Shown: positions 54,130 through 63,774, numbered from the stretch's first letter. The stretch: DNA of 64,000 bases from Dongia_A sp035695765 (GCA_035695765.1 DASRRI010000033.1:26534-90533), one strand, 5' to 3'. Notes: a model not told the origin generated them from the letters alone. Program-made: numbers and translations.

Positions 54130-54891
54130 ATGGCCGGACCGCAGCACTCCTTCAATGATGGAACCACGCAACCGCGCCGCAGGGCATGGTGGCGTTGGCT
54201 GCCCTTGTGCGTCATCGTGCTGGGTGTGGTCCTGGTGTTCGCGTTCGATCTCGATGAGTTTGCGACCTTCCGGCACCTTCGCGAGCATCATCAGCGGCTG
54301 ACCGAATTCGTGGCTACGCATTATGTCCAGGCCATCCTCGTCTACCTGATGTTCTATGTGCTGTTCGCCGCGCTGTCGTTGCCGGGTGCTGCCTGGCTCA
54401 CGATCGCGGCCGGGCTGCTGTTCGGCGCGATCATCGGCACCATCCTCGTCGTCATCGCCGCGACCATTGGGGCCAGCCTGTTGTTTTTGGCAACCAAGAC
54501 TTCGCTTGGCGAATATCTTCATGCTCATGCGGGACCATGGCTCCCGAAAGTGGAGCGCGGCTTTGCCGATAATCAGTGGAGCTATCTGCTGATGATGCGG
54601 CTGTTCCCCGTCATTCCATTCTTCATCGCTAATCTCATTCCGGCCTTTCTCAGAGTTCCGTTGCCGGTCTTCATCGCCACCACATTTATCGGCATCATCC
54701 CGGCGACGGCGATCTTCGCGACCATAGGGGCGGGTTTGGGCAGCGTGCTGGAAACCAGCGCGGATCTCAGCCTGCATAGTTTAATGACGCCCCAGGTCAA
54801 GGCCGCGCTCATCGGCCTCGTGCTCCTGGCTGCCATGCCGATCGCGGTGAAGTTCCTGCGCCGGCGGCACACTTCCTCGCGGGATCGATGA
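54130..54891 (+). CDS. TVP38/TMEM64 (DedA-like) membrane protein
   Basis: 253 residues with about five to six membrane helices of the SNARE-associated/VTT family. Marks are LPGAAWLTIAAGLLFGAIIGTILVVIAATIGASLLF, LMMRLFPVIPFFIANLIPAFLRVP and TFIGIIPATAIFATIGAGLG. Members are implicated in lipid scrambling and membrane homeostasis. Its stop overlaps the start of the flavoprotein gene by four bases. Confidence 0.9.
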   Translation: MAGPQHSFNDGTTQPRRRAWWRWLPLCVIVLGVVLVFAFDLDEFATFRHLREHHQRLTEFVATHYVQAILVYLMFYVLFAALSLPGAAWLTIAAGLLFGAIIGTILVVIAATIGASLLFLATKTSLGEYLHAHAGPWLPKVERGFADNQWSYLLMMRLFPVIPFFIANLIPAFLRVPLPVFIATTFIGIIPATAIFATIGAGLGSVLETSADLSLHSLMTPQVKAALIGLVLLAAMPIAVKFLRRRHTSSRDR

Positions 54892-56315
54892 TGCGCCTGT
54901 TGAAGCCCGACATCTGCGTGATCGGCGGCGGCTCGGCGGGCCTGTCGGTGGCGGCGGGCTCAGCGCAACTCGGCGCCGAGACTGTCCTGATCGAAGCCGG
55001 CGAGATGGGCGGCGATTGCCTCAATTACGGCTGCGTCCCGTCGAAGGCATTGCTGGCGGCGGCAAAAGCCGCAGTCCAGTACCGCGCTGCTGCAGATTTC
55101 GGAATCGACTTCTCGCCGATGCACGTCGACCGCAAGCGCGTGCAGGCCCATATCGCGGAGGTCATCGCGTCGATCGCGCCGCATGATTCGGTGGAGCGCT
55201 TCGAGGGGCTCGGCGTCACCGTGCTGCGCAGCTGGGCCAGGTTCGTCGATGAACGCACGGTGGAAGCCGGCGATGCCCGCATCCAGGCGCGTCGCTTTGT
55301 GCTGGCGACCGGCTCCAGCGCCTTCATCCCGCCGATCGCCGGCCTCGACCAGGTGCCCGCGCTCACCAACGAGACGGTGTTCGAACATGTCGCTGACATT
55401 CGCGATCTGATCGTGCTGGGCGGCGGGCCGATCGGGGTCGAGCTGGCGCAGGGTTTCGCGCGGCTTGGCGCCAAGGTGCAGCTGGTGGAAATGGCGCGCC
55501 TGCTGCCGCGCGACGATAGCCAGGCGGTCGACCTGGTGCGCGCATCTCTCTTGCGCGATGGCATCGCGCTTCATGAAGGCAGCGCGGCAACCGAAGCGCA
55601 GCGCACCGGCGACCGCATACGCCTCGCGATCCGCGATGCGAAAGGCGAGACTCGGTGGCTCGAAAGCGCGCATCTGCTGGTCGCCGTCGGACGCAAGCCG
55701 CGCGTCGAGAATATTGGATTGGAGCACGCTGGCATCGCGGCGACGCCGAAGGGCATCAAGATCGATCAAAGGCTCCGGACCACCAACCGCCGCGTCTATG
55801 CGATCGGCGACTGCAATGGCGGTCCTGCATTCACCCACGTCGCCGGGCATCAAGCGGGCCTCGTGATCCGCAGCGCCTTGTTCCGGCTGCCGGTCAAGTT
55901 CGATATGCGCGCGTTGCCCTGGGTTACCTACAGCGATCCGGAGCTGGCGCAGATCGGCCTCACCGAAGAAGCGGCGCGGCGCGCGGGCGCGGATGTCGTC
56001 GTGACGACCCAGCCGGCTGCCGGCAATGACCGTGCGCGAACGGAGCGCCAGGATGACGGGTTCCTGAAGATCATCGCCGACCGGCGCGGCCGCATCCTGG
56101 GGGTCACGATCGTCGGCGTACAGGCCGGCGAGTTGCTGGCGCCCTGGTGCCTGGCGATGGCGCGCAATCTGAAGCTGTCGGCGCTGGCGGGCCCGATGCT
56201 GCCTTACCCGACCTTGTCGGAACTGGGCAAGCGCGCGGCTGGCCAATTCTACGCCGCGCGCTTGTTTTCACCCGCCACCCGCAGGCTGGTGCGCGTCTTG
56301 CGCTGGTTCGGGTGA
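54888..56315 (+). CDS. MerA/dihydrolipoyl-dehydrogenase-like flavoprotein disulfide reductase
   Basis: 475 residues: FAD-binding GGGSAGLSVA, redox-active pair GGDCLNYGCVPSK, NADP/NAD fold GGGPIGVELAQGFARLG, YAIGDCNGGPAFTHVAGHQAG and a dimerisation domain. At the C-terminal dyad the text reads YPTLSE, where lipoamide dehydrogenases have HPTxxE, so it is unlikely to be a typical E3. No N-terminal HMA domain or C-terminal Cys pair of mercuric reductase is present. Coupled to the TVP38 gene, a pairing found in other proteobacteria. The substrate is unknown. Confidence 0.88.
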   Translation: MMRLLKPDICVIGGGSAGLSVAAGSAQLGAETVLIEAGEMGGDCLNYGCVPSKALLAAAKAAVQYRAAADFGIDFSPMHVDRKRVQAHIAEVIASIAPHDSVERFEGLGVTVLRSWARFVDERTVEAGDARIQARRFVLATGSSAFIPPIAGLDQVPALTNETVFEHVADIRDLIVLGGGPIGVELAQGFARLGAKVQLVEMARLLPRDDSQAVDLVRASLLRDGIALHEGSAATEAQRTGDRIRLAIRDAKGETRWLESAHLLVAVGRKPRVENIGLEHAGIAATPKGIKIDQRLRTTNRRVYAIGDCNGGPAFTHVAGHQAGLVIRSALFRLPVKFDMRALPWVTYSDPELAQIGLTEEAARRAGADVVVTTQPAAGNDRARTERQDDGFLKIIADRRGRILGVTIVGVQAGELLAPWCLAMARNLKLSALAGPMLPYPTLSELGKRAAGQFYAARLFSPATRRLVRVLRWFG

Positions 56316-56376
56316 GTCGGTATCACACTTCCATGCATAGACCTTCCCGTAACGGCTAGACCGCTGGGTCTCGAGG

Positions 56377-57780
56377 ATGTCGGAAGAGAAGGCCGCGCTT
56401 CCCAATTTCGGCAGGGGCCTGTCCGCCCGGCTGCTGGCGCTCACCGTCTGTTTCGTAATGGTGAGCGAAATCCTGATCTACGCCCCGTCGATCGCGCGTT
56501 TCCGCAACGACTGGCTGGAAGAGCATCTGGCAACTTCCTATCTCGCCATCCTGGCGCTGGAAGCGACCCCGGACTACATGATCGATCCGGAGCTGGAGAT
56601 CAAACTGCTCGACAATGCCGGCGCGCGCCTGATCGCCTTGCGCACGCCGGACGGCAAGAACCTGGTACTGCGCGGGTCCACCCCGCCACCGATCATCGAT
56701 GACACCGTCGACCTCAGCGACCAGATGCTGACGACCCTGATCGGGGATGCGTTCGAGACGTTGTCGGTGGGCGGCAACCGCCTGCTCCGGGTCAAGGGCC
56801 AGATCCCGCAGGCCGGCGACGCGTGGCTCGACGTCGTGCTCGACGAAGCGCCATTGCGCAAGGCAATGATCTCCTATTCCTGGCGCATCCTCGGGCTCAG
56901 CATCGTCATCTCGCTGGTGACGGCGGCCTTGATCTTCGGTGCCCTGCAATGGCTGCTGATCAGGCCGATGCGCAACCTGACCCAGCGCATGATGGATTTC
57001 CGCGCCAATCCCGAGGACATGTCGCGCGACGATGCGGCCGCGCGCCGGCGTGACGAGATCGGCGTTGCGGAGCGCGAGTTCGTGCAGTTGCAGAAGCAGA
57101 TCCGCAAGGCGCTGAAGCAGCGCGAGCGGCTGGCCGCGCTCGGCACCGCGGTCAGCAAGATCAATCATGATCTCCGCGGTATCCTGGCGACCGCGCAACT
57201 GGTGGCGGACCGTCTGGCGCATAGTGACAATCCCGAAGTGAGGAAGATGGCGCCGGCACTGCTGCGCTCGCTCGACCGCGCCATCGTCCTTTGTTCCGAC
57301 ACGCTCAATTTCACGCGCGAAGGTCCGGTCAAACCGGAATATTCGCGCTTCTCCCTTGCCGAAGTGCATGGCGAAGTGGGCGAGAGCCTCGAGAAATACC
57401 TGAATGGGACAGCCGCGCTGCAGGCGGAGTTCGCGGAGGATTTCGCCCTGACCGCCGACCGTGGCCAGCTCTATCGCGTGATCCATAATCTGGCGGAGAA
57501 CGCCTTGCAGATGGGGGCGCATAATGTCGCCGTCCGCGCCCGCCGTGCCGAAGGCAGGGTCGAGATCGAGGTGGCCGATGACGGGCCCGGCTTGCCGCCC
57601 AAGGCGCTGCAGAGCCTGTTCGTGCCGTTCAAGGGGTCGGCGCGTTCGGGCGGCACCGGCCTTGGCCTCGCCATCGCGCGCGAGCTGATGCGGGTCCAGG
57701 GCGGCGACCTGAAGCTGGCCAATAATGACGCGAAGGGGGCGACCTTCGTGCTGGAACTCCCCGACCGGCAAGCGGTTTAG
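56377..57780 (+). CDS. Membrane sensor histidine kinase with unusual H-box
   Basis: 467 residues: helix about 20-42, extracytoplasmic domain 43-165, second helix about 167-192, HAMP linker and a kinase core. The H-box reads AVSKINHDLRGILATAQ (His about 262), an NHDLR type rather than HELRTP. HATPase has DDGPGLPP and GTGLGLAIARELM. No response regulator gene is adjacent. ATG start; GTCTCGAGG upstream supports it. It follows the flavoprotein gene by 61 bases. Confidence 0.9.
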   Translation: MSEEKAALPNFGRGLSARLLALTVCFVMVSEILIYAPSIARFRNDWLEEHLATSYLAILALEATPDYMIDPELEIKLLDNAGARLIALRTPDGKNLVLRGSTPPPIIDDTVDLSDQMLTTLIGDAFETLSVGGNRLLRVKGQIPQAGDAWLDVVLDEAPLRKAMISYSWRILGLSIVISLVTAALIFGALQWLLIRPMRNLTQRMMDFRANPEDMSRDDAAARRRDEIGVAEREFVQLQKQIRKALKQRERLAALGTAVSKINHDLRGILATAQLVADRLAHSDNPEVRKMAPALLRSLDRAIVLCSDTLNFTREGPVKPEYSRFSLAEVHGEVGESLEKYLNGTAALQAEFAEDFALTADRGQLYRVIHNLAENALQMGAHNVAVRARRAEGRVEIEVADDGPGLPPKALQSLFVPFKGSARSGGTGLGLAIARELMRVQGGDLKLANNDAKGATFVLELPDRQAV

Positions 57781-57858
57781 AGGGACATAAGGCGGGCTTG
57801 CTTCAGAGCGCCGGGCCGCTTATTTTGCGCGCCGACCTGAAGCTGCCAAGGCCGGAAC

Positions 57859-58056
57859 ATGGACCAGATTTCGAAGCTCGCGATCGTCTTTCTGCTGGGA
57901 ACCTTTGCCATTTTGTCGCTGATCGTCGCCTCTGGCGGGCACCACAATTTCCAATATTGGAGCGGCCTCGGCTTCTTTATCGTGTGCATCCTGCTGGCCT
58001 TTTACGCCGTTCATGACCTGACCGGCGGCCTCGGCGAACATTCCGACCAGTCCTGA
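57859..58056 (+). CDS. Small membrane protein (65 residues)
   Basis: MDQISKLAIVFLLGTFAIL starts a protein with two hydrophobic helices (about 5-25 and 36-52) and a polar tail ending HSDQS. ATG preceded by GGCCGGAAC. No family recognised. It is short but has consistent membrane-protein character and its own ribosome-binding region. Confidence 0.6.
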   Translation: MDQISKLAIVFLLGTFAILSLIVASGGHHNFQYWSGLGFFIVCILLAFYAVHDLTGGLGEHSDQS

Positions 58057-58195
58057 TCCCTAGCCCACTGCCCCGTTCCGACGGGGTTGGGGCCGCGTCC
58101 AAACGGTGCTAGCATTCCCGCGTCGAGCGATCGTGGCGCGGCTTTCGTTTCCCCGCGCCCCTTCGCCACTCCGGCCAACTTTCATGGAGGCAAGG

Positions 58196-58807
58196 ATGGG
58201 CGAGACGCAGACGCGAGAGGCCGTTGGCCTGTTCCACGACGAAAACAAGCTGCAGGATGCCTGCGACGAGCTGTTGATCAACGGCTTCAACCACGCTGAT
58301 CTGTCGCTGCTGGCGGCGGACCGGACGATCGAGACGCGCCTCGGCAGCAAGTTCGAGCGCGTGGCCGATCTCGAGGACAATCCGGGCGTTGCATTCCAGG
58401 CCTTCGTCGACAGCGATTCCCGGACAGAGGGCAAGGGCGTGCTGGTGGGCGGCCTGTTCTATATCGGCGCCATGGCAGCGGCCGGGGCGGTGGTGGCATC
58501 GGGCGGCGCCATCGCCGCGCTGGTGCTGGGCGTGGCCGCCGGCGGCGGAGCGGGCGGGCTGATCGGCGTCATGCTGGCGCGGTTCCTGGAGAAGCATCAC
58601 GCGCATGCACTGCAGGAGCATCTCGACAAAGGCGGGCTCCTGCTCTGGGTCCACACGCCCGACGAGGCGCATGAGCGCACGGCTCTCGAGATCCTCCGCC
58701 GCTGCGGCGCCGAGGACGCGCACGTGCATTCGCTGCCGACGCCCGACTACAGCGCAGCTGGCGGCGTCTCGAAGCAGCTCAGCTTCATCCGGATGATCGG
58801 ATTGTAG
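58196..58807 (+). CDS. Putative stress-type membrane protein with glycine-rich hairpin
   Basis: 203 residues. The N-terminal half (GLFHDENKLQDACDELLINGFNHADLSLLA) resembles the general-stress-protein 17M/YflT-like or heat-induced DUF folds that bind or sense surface stress. A hydrophobic Gly/Ala-rich hairpin follows (about 85-125), with GGLLLWVHTPDEAHE and DAHVHSLP afterwards. The ATG at 58196 has GGAGG upstream. Function unknown. Confidence 0.72.
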   Translation: MGETQTREAVGLFHDENKLQDACDELLINGFNHADLSLLAADRTIETRLGSKFERVADLEDNPGVAFQAFVDSDSRTEGKGVLVGGLFYIGAMAAAGAVVASGGAIAALVLGVAAGGGAGGLIGVMLARFLEKHHAHALQEHLDKGGLLLWVHTPDEAHERTALEILRRCGAEDAHVHSLPTPDYSAAGGVSKQLSFIRMIGL

Positions 58808-58828
58808 GAGCCACCGAGTCCATCGCCT

Positions 58829-58875
58829 CCTACTCCACCGTCATGGTCGTGCCAGGCGCGACCTGACGGAGTAGG
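58829..58875. repeat. Palindromic intergenic repeat, family B copy 2 (short)
   Basis: CCTACTCC-A-CCGTCA (58829-58843) pairs with TGACGGAGTAGG (58864-58875). The central segment TGGTCGTGCCAGGCGCGACC is itself palindromic and matches the core of the copy at 41043-41126. It lies between convergent genes and may terminate both. Confidence 0.65.
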
Positions 58876-58896
58876 GCGGATGGCGTGCGCTCTGTA

Positions 58897-60087
58897 TCAA
58901 TCCACCTGCAGCAGCAGCGCCTTCAGATAAGCGCTCTCGGGCAGCATCGGGTGCACCGGATGGTCTGGCGCGGCGCCCGTCGCATGCAGGATGCGGCCGG
59001 AGCGGCCGGCTTCATGCAAACCGCGCGCGACCTGGGTGCGGAACTCGTCCGGCGGCATGTGGTGCGAGCAGGAGGCGAGGAACAGAAAACCGCCGGTCCG
59101 CACGCGGCCGGCGCACAGCCGCGCCAGCTTGCGATAGGCCCGGCCCCCCTGGTGGAAATCCTTTTTCGATTTCACGAAAGCCGGTGGATCGGCCAACACG
59201 AGGTCGAAGGTGCGATGCTCGGCGCCGGCCAGTTCGAGGAAGTCGAAGGCTTCCGCGCTCTCCGTCGACAGCCGATCGCCGGCATCGTTGAGCGCAGCGG
59301 CGCGGCGCGCAAGGCTGAGCGCCGGCTCCGAGCGGTCGACGCTGAGCACGGACTTGGCGCCGTGGCGCGCAGCCTGCACGCCGAATCCGCCACTGTATGA
59401 ATAGAGGTCGAGCACGTCGGCATCCTTGGCGAAATGCGCGGCCAGCAGGCGGTTGTCGCGCTGGTCGTAGAACCAGCCGGTCTTCTGCCCTTCCGCGAGA
59501 TCGGCCAGGAAGCGCGCGCCATGTTCCTGCAGCTCCACCGCGCCATCGAGCGCACCCTTGGCGACCCGATGCACGGGCGTCAGGCCCTCCAGATTGCGCG
59601 CAGCTCCATCGCCCGACACGACGATGACGCGCGGTTTCACCACGCGATCGAGCGCTGCCAGCAAGGGATCGATCAGGCGATCGGCGCCGGCGGCGTTCGG
59701 CTCCACCACCACGACATCGCCGAACCGGTCGATGATGCAGCCGGGAATGCCGTCCGCCTCGGCATGCACCAGGCGATAGAACGGCGCGCCGATCAGCTTT
59801 TCGCGCAGTTTCAGCGCGCGTGCGAGGCGCTTGTGGAGAAAGGCTTCGTCGATCACCCGGTCGGCATCGCGGGTCAGCAGGCGCGCGGCGATCAGCGAAT
59901 GCGGATTGAAAAAGGCTGCGCCCAGCGGCCTGCCATCGGCGCGGATCACAGTCACCACATCGCCGGGCGGCAACGCCTTGGCGGCGGCATCCATCATCAG
60001 CTCGTTGGAAAAGATCCAGGGATGGCCCAGCATGGCGCGCTTGTCGCCGCCAGGCTGCAGTTTCACGCGCGGCCGATCATTGCTCAT
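58897..60087 (-). CDS. RlmI-like class I SAM-dependent rRNA cytosine methyltransferase
   Basis: 396 residues with an N-terminal PUA domain (LGHPWIFSNEL, GDVVTVIRADGRPLG, AFFNP) and an EEHEE-type central region. The Rossmann core follows: DVLDLYSYSGGFGVQAARHG, SVDRSEPAL, LVLADPPAFVKSK, and FLASCSHHM. The catalytic Cys is in ASCSHH. E. coli RlmI modifies C1962 of 23S rRNA. Located ten bases from the ggt stop, the same direction, so cotranscription is possible. Confidence 0.92.
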   Translation of the reverse strand: MSNDRPRVKLQPGGDKRAMLGHPWIFSNELMMDAAAKALPPGDVVTVIRADGRPLGAAFFNPHSLIAARLLTRDADRVIDEAFLHKRLARALKLREKLIGAPFYRLVHAEADGIPGCIIDRFGDVVVVEPNAAGADRLIDPLLAALDRVVKPRVIVVSGDGAARNLEGLTPVHRVAKGALDGAVELQEHGARFLADLAEGQKTGWFYDQRDNRLLAAHFAKDADVLDLYSYSGGFGVQAARHGAKSVLSVDRSEPALSLARRAAALNDAGDRLSTESAEAFDFLELAGAEHRTFDLVLADPPAFVKSKKDFHQGGRAYRKLARLCAGRVRTGGFLFLASCSHHMPPDEFRTQVARGLHEAGRSGRILHATGAAPDHPVHPMLPESAYLKALLLQVD

Positions 60088-60096
60088 TCTTTGTTC

Positions 60097-61872
60097 CTAT
60101 TCACCCAGCGCGATGCCATCGCGCCGTGGATCGCTGGCGCCGATCATCACGCCGTCCTTGAGCTCGACGATGTTGAGCCCGCTTTTCAGTTCGCGCTCCT
60201 CGACCTGATGGCCGAGCGCCTCGAGCGGTTCGCGCAGATCCAGAGCGCTGCTGCCGGCTTCGATCAAGGTCGGGCCGTTGCGGTTGAGGATATGCGGCGC
60301 CATCACCGCTGCGCCGGGCGAGCGGCCCCAATCGATCATCTCGATCAGGGCCTCGGCGACATAGCCGATGATGTTGGGCCCGCCGGGCGAACCAAGCGCG
60401 ATGACGGGCTTGCCGTCCTTGTCCAGCACGATGGTGGGCGTCATGGAGCTGCGCGGCCGCTTGCCGGCTTCGACGCGGTTGGCGACCAGGCGCCCTTCCG
60501 CCGCCGGCGCGAAGGAGAAGTCGGTCAGCTGGTTGTTGAGCAGGAAGCCATCCACCATGCGATGCGAGCCGAACGCCATCTCGACGCTGCTGGTCATGCT
60601 GACGATGTCGCCGGCGGAATCGACGATGACGAAATGCGAGGTGGAGACGGGCTCGAATTGCTGCGCGCTGGCTTGTGCGACGATCAAGGGGTCGGCAAAC
60701 CTGCCCGGCCGTGCCTCGCCGATCGAGCGGTCGCCGCGGATCTGGCCGGACCGGGCCTTGAGATAGGTTGGATCGAGCAGGGACGCGATCGGCACCCGCA
60801 CGAAATCGCTATCGGCGACGTAGCGGTTGCGGTCGGCGAAAGCGAGGCTGCTGGCATCCGCGATCAGATGGAAAGGCTGCGCGCCATTGGGATTCATCGG
60901 CGCAAGATCGAAATTCTGTAGGATGCCGAGAATCTGCAGGAGCGCGATCCCGCCGGAAGTCGGCGGACCCATGCTGCAGACCCGGTAGACGCGATACGGC
61001 GCGCACAACACGTCGCGTTCTCGCGCGCGGTAATCGACGAGATCCATCGCCGTCATGTGTGCCGTGCCGTCCTCGTTCACCTTGGCGAGGATGGCTTGCG
61101 CGATCGGCCCGCCATAGAAGGCGTCGGCGCCGCGCTGCGCGATTGCGTGCAGGGTCTTGGCATAAGCGGGATTGCGCAGGACCGTGCCGGCCGGTTTGGG
61201 GTTGCCGGCGGCATCATAGAAATAGGCGCGCACCTCGGGATCGCGCTTGAGGTTCGCATCACCGGCGATGGCGGCGGCAAGCTGCTTCGGCATTGCGAAG
61301 CCCTGCTCGGCAAGATCGATGGCGGGCTGGAGCAGGTCCGCCCAGGGCAGGCGTCCCTCGCGCCGATGCGCGAGCTCCAGCACGCGCAACGCGCCCGGCA
61401 CGCCGACCGACCTGCCGCTGAGCACGGCATCCATGAAATCGAGCGGCTTGCCGTCCTTGTCCAGGAAGAGATCGGGATGGGCGTTCTTTGGCGCCACCTC
61501 CCGCCCGTCGAGGGCAGTCAGCTTGTGGGTGACGCCGTCCCAATGCAGCAGGAACGCGCCGCCGCCGATACCGGAGGATTGCGGCTCGACCAGGCCAAGG
61601 ACGGCCTGCGCCGCCACGGCGGCATCGACCGCGCTGCCGCCCTTTTGCAGCATGGCCAAGGCGGCCTTGGAGGCAGCCGGATTCGCGGTCGCCACCATGA
61701 AGCGCGTGCCGGTCGCTTCCGGCGCGGTCGGGACGGCAGGAGCCTGGGATTCCTCAGCCGGCTGAGGATCGGGCGCGGAACAGCCCAACAGCCCCACCGT
61801 CAGCAGCGCTGCTGTCAGATGCCGCTGCGTCCAAGACGGGCGCGTCCATAAAGTGCGAAAATCGTCAGTCAT
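60097..61872 (-). CDS. ggt: Gamma-glutamyltransferase, predicted lipoprotein
   Basis: 591-residue precursor. The start contains a lipobox (LLTVGLLGC) after a hydrophobic stretch, so the enzyme is probably membrane-anchored in the envelope rather than free. Autocleavage should occur before the nucleophilic Thr in STSHFVIVD (about 411). Supporting motifs are GSAVDAAVAAQAVLGLVEPQSSGIGGGAF and ALGSPGGPNIIG. It hydrolyses or transfers gamma-glutamyl groups from glutathione. The ATG is divergent from panB. Confidence 0.92.
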   Translation of the reverse strand: MTDDFRTLWTRPSWTQRHLTAALLTVGLLGCSAPDPQPAEESQAPAVPTAPEATGTRFMVATANPAASKAALAMLQKGGSAVDAAVAAQAVLGLVEPQSSGIGGGAFLLHWDGVTHKLTALDGREVAPKNAHPDLFLDKDGKPLDFMDAVLSGRSVGVPGALRVLELAHRREGRLPWADLLQPAIDLAEQGFAMPKQLAAAIAGDANLKRDPEVRAYFYDAAGNPKPAGTVLRNPAYAKTLHAIAQRGADAFYGGPIAQAILAKVNEDGTAHMTAMDLVDYRARERDVLCAPYRVYRVCSMGPPTSGGIALLQILGILQNFDLAPMNPNGAQPFHLIADASSLAFADRNRYVADSDFVRVPIASLLDPTYLKARSGQIRGDRSIGEARPGRFADPLIVAQASAQQFEPVSTSHFVIVDSAGDIVSMTSSVEMAFGSHRMVDGFLLNNQLTDFSFAPAAEGRLVANRVEAGKRPRSSMTPTIVLDKDGKPVIALGSPGGPNIIGYVAEALIEMIDWGRSPGAAVMAPHILNRNGPTLIEAGSSALDLREPLEALGHQVEERELKSGLNIVELKDGVMIGASDPRRDGIALGE

Positions 61873-61937
61873 GATCCGGCAAAGACCAATCTTCGGGCGT
61901 TCTTAGCGGCTTCGGGGATCAAGGGGAAGCGCGCCAA

Positions 61938-62885
61938 ATGCCCCGGATTCCTATTGTGCAGCGCAGCAATCCGGTGGAAGATGCCCGCTCTCCGGATGAT
62001 CAGGCGGAGCCGGGCATGAGCGTTCACGATAGCGGGGCAGGCGACAGCCGGCCCAAAGCAACTGGCGCCAAAATGGCGCGGGTCAGCGTCCCCGATCTGG
62101 TGGCACGCAAGGGCAAGGACAAGATCGTCTGTCTCACTGCCTATACGACGCCGATGGCGCGGGCGCTCGATTCTCATGTCGACCTGCTGTTGGTTGGCGA
62201 CTCTCTCGGCATGGTGATCTACGGGTTCGAGAGCACGCTGCCCGTCACCCTCGACATGATGGTGATGCACGGCGCCGCCGTCCGGCGCGGGTCTGAGCAT
62301 GCGTGCCTGGTGGTCGACATGCCGTTCGGCTCCTACCAGGAGAGCACTGAGCAGGCGTTCCGCCATGCCGCGCGCCTGATGAAGGAAACCGGCTGTTCGG
62401 CGGTTAAGCTGGAAGGCGGGCGCGACCTCGCGCCGACCGTCGAGTTCCTCACGAAGCGCGGCATCCCGGTGATGGGCCATGTCGGGCTGATGCCGCAATC
62501 GGTGAATACGCTCGGCGGCTATCGCGCACGCGGCCGCGCGACCGATGAAGCGGCCGGCGTGATGGCCGACGCGGTGGCGATCGCAGAGGCCGGCGCCTTC
62601 TCCGTCGTGGTGGAAGGTGTCCTGGAGCAGGTCGCGCAGGCGATCACGGCGCGCATCCCGGTTCCCACAATCGGCATCGGCGCCTCGGCCGATTGCGACG
62701 GGCAGGTGCTGGTGGCGGAAGACATGCTGGGCCTGTTCGGCGCCTTCAAGCCGCGCTTCGTGAAGCGCTATGCCGAGCTGGCGGACGAGATCGCGAGCGC
62801 GGCCGCCCAATACGCCGCCGATGTCCGTATCGGCTCGTTCCCCGGCCCGGACAATGTGTTCGGAAGCTTGAAAAAATCGAGCTGA
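61938..62885 (+). CDS. panB: Ketopantoate hydroxymethyltransferase
   Basis: 315 residues (289 if the ATG at 62016 is used), first step of pantothenate synthesis. Motifs: CLTAYTTPMARALD, LLVGDSLGMVIYG, DMPFGSYQES, AVKLEGG, GHVGLMPQ and GIGASADCDGQVLV. The first about 40 residues lie outside the family core, but the 61938 ATG has a good AAGGGGAAG site. Followed 18 bases later by panC in one operon. Confidence 0.95.
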   Translation: MPRIPIVQRSNPVEDARSPDDQAEPGMSVHDSGAGDSRPKATGAKMARVSVPDLVARKGKDKIVCLTAYTTPMARALDSHVDLLLVGDSLGMVIYGFESTLPVTLDMMVMHGAAVRRGSEHACLVVDMPFGSYQESTEQAFRHAARLMKETGCSAVKLEGGRDLAPTVEFLTKRGIPVMGHVGLMPQSVNTLGGYRARGRATDEAAGVMADAVAIAEAGAFSVVVEGVLEQVAQAITARIPVPTIGIGASADCDGQVLVAEDMLGLFGAFKPRFVKRYAELADEIASAAAQYAADVRIGSFPGPDNVFGSLKKSS

Positions 62886-62903
62886 ATGGTCTAACGATTT
62901 TCC

Positions 62904-63752
62904 ATGCCGCAGCTTGAGATCGTCCGCACCGTCGCCGACCTGCGCGCCGCCGTGGCGCAGTATCGCCGGAGCAGCGCCAGCATCGGCCTGGTGCCGACCA
63001 TGGGCGCGCTGCATGACGGGCACTTGACCCTCGCACGCTCGGCCAAGCTCGACAATGCGCGGGTGATCACGACCATCTTCGTCAATCCCAAGCAATTCAG
63101 TCCGGCCGAAGATTTGGCGCGCTACCCGCGCGAGGAGGCGGCGGATGTTGCGCTGCTGCAAGGCATCGGCGTCGACCTGTTGTTCGCGCCCGATGTCGGC
63201 GAAATGTATCCGGAAGGGTTCTCGACCGCCGTCTCGGTTGCTGGCCTCACGCAATACCTGGAAGGCATCTCGCGGCCGCATTTCTTCAGCGGCGTCACAA
63301 CCGTGGTGGCCAAGCTGCTGCTGCAAGCGGCGCCCGACCGCGCTTATTTCGGCGAAAAGGATTTCCAGCAGTTGCAGGTGGTGCGCCGCATGGTGCGCGA
63401 CCTCAACATCCCGGTCGCGATTGTCGCGGTGCCGACGATCCGCGAGGCGGATGGCCTGGCGATGGCATCGCGCAACCGCTACCTCTCTCCGGCGCAGCGC
63501 AAGATGGCGAGCGCCCTGCCGCAGGTCATGCACGATACGGTGGCGGAATTGCGCACCGGCGCCCCCGCATCGCCGATCCTCGCGGCGTCCAAGGCCCGCC
63601 TGCACAAGGCTGGATTCGATCGCATCGACTACCTCGAACTGTGCGACGAACCGACCCTGCAGCCGATTCCCGCCGCCCGCGCGCCCTCGCGCTTGTTCGT
63701 CGCAGCCTATATGGGGGCGACGCGGCTGATCGATAATTGGCCGGTCATCTAA
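62904..63752 (+). CDS. panC: Pantothenate synthetase
   Basis: 282 residues; joins pantoate and beta-alanine with ATP. The HIGH-like motif is in VPTMGALHDGHLTLAR, the KMSKS-like region in MASRNRYLSPAQR, and YFGEKDFQQLQVVRRMV is the family block. ATG start. Follows panB after 18 bases; panD is not in the window. Confidence 0.96.
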   Translation: MPQLEIVRTVADLRAAVAQYRRSSASIGLVPTMGALHDGHLTLARSAKLDNARVITTIFVNPKQFSPAEDLARYPREEAADVALLQGIGVDLLFAPDVGEMYPEGFSTAVSVAGLTQYLEGISRPHFFSGVTTVVAKLLLQAAPDRAYFGEKDFQQLQVVRRMVRDLNIPVAIVAVPTIREADGLAMASRNRYLSPAQRKMASALPQVMHDTVAELRTGAPASPILAASKARLHKAGFDRIDYLELCDEPTLQPIPAARAPSRLFVAAYMGATRLIDNWPVI

Positions 63753-63774
63753 CAGAACAACGCGCTCCACATCG

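Noticed and set aside
54888..56315. Mercury resistance locus
   Set aside because: The flavoprotein is MerA-like only in its core: it lacks the HMA domain and the C-terminal Cys pair, and no merR/merT/merP genes are nearby.
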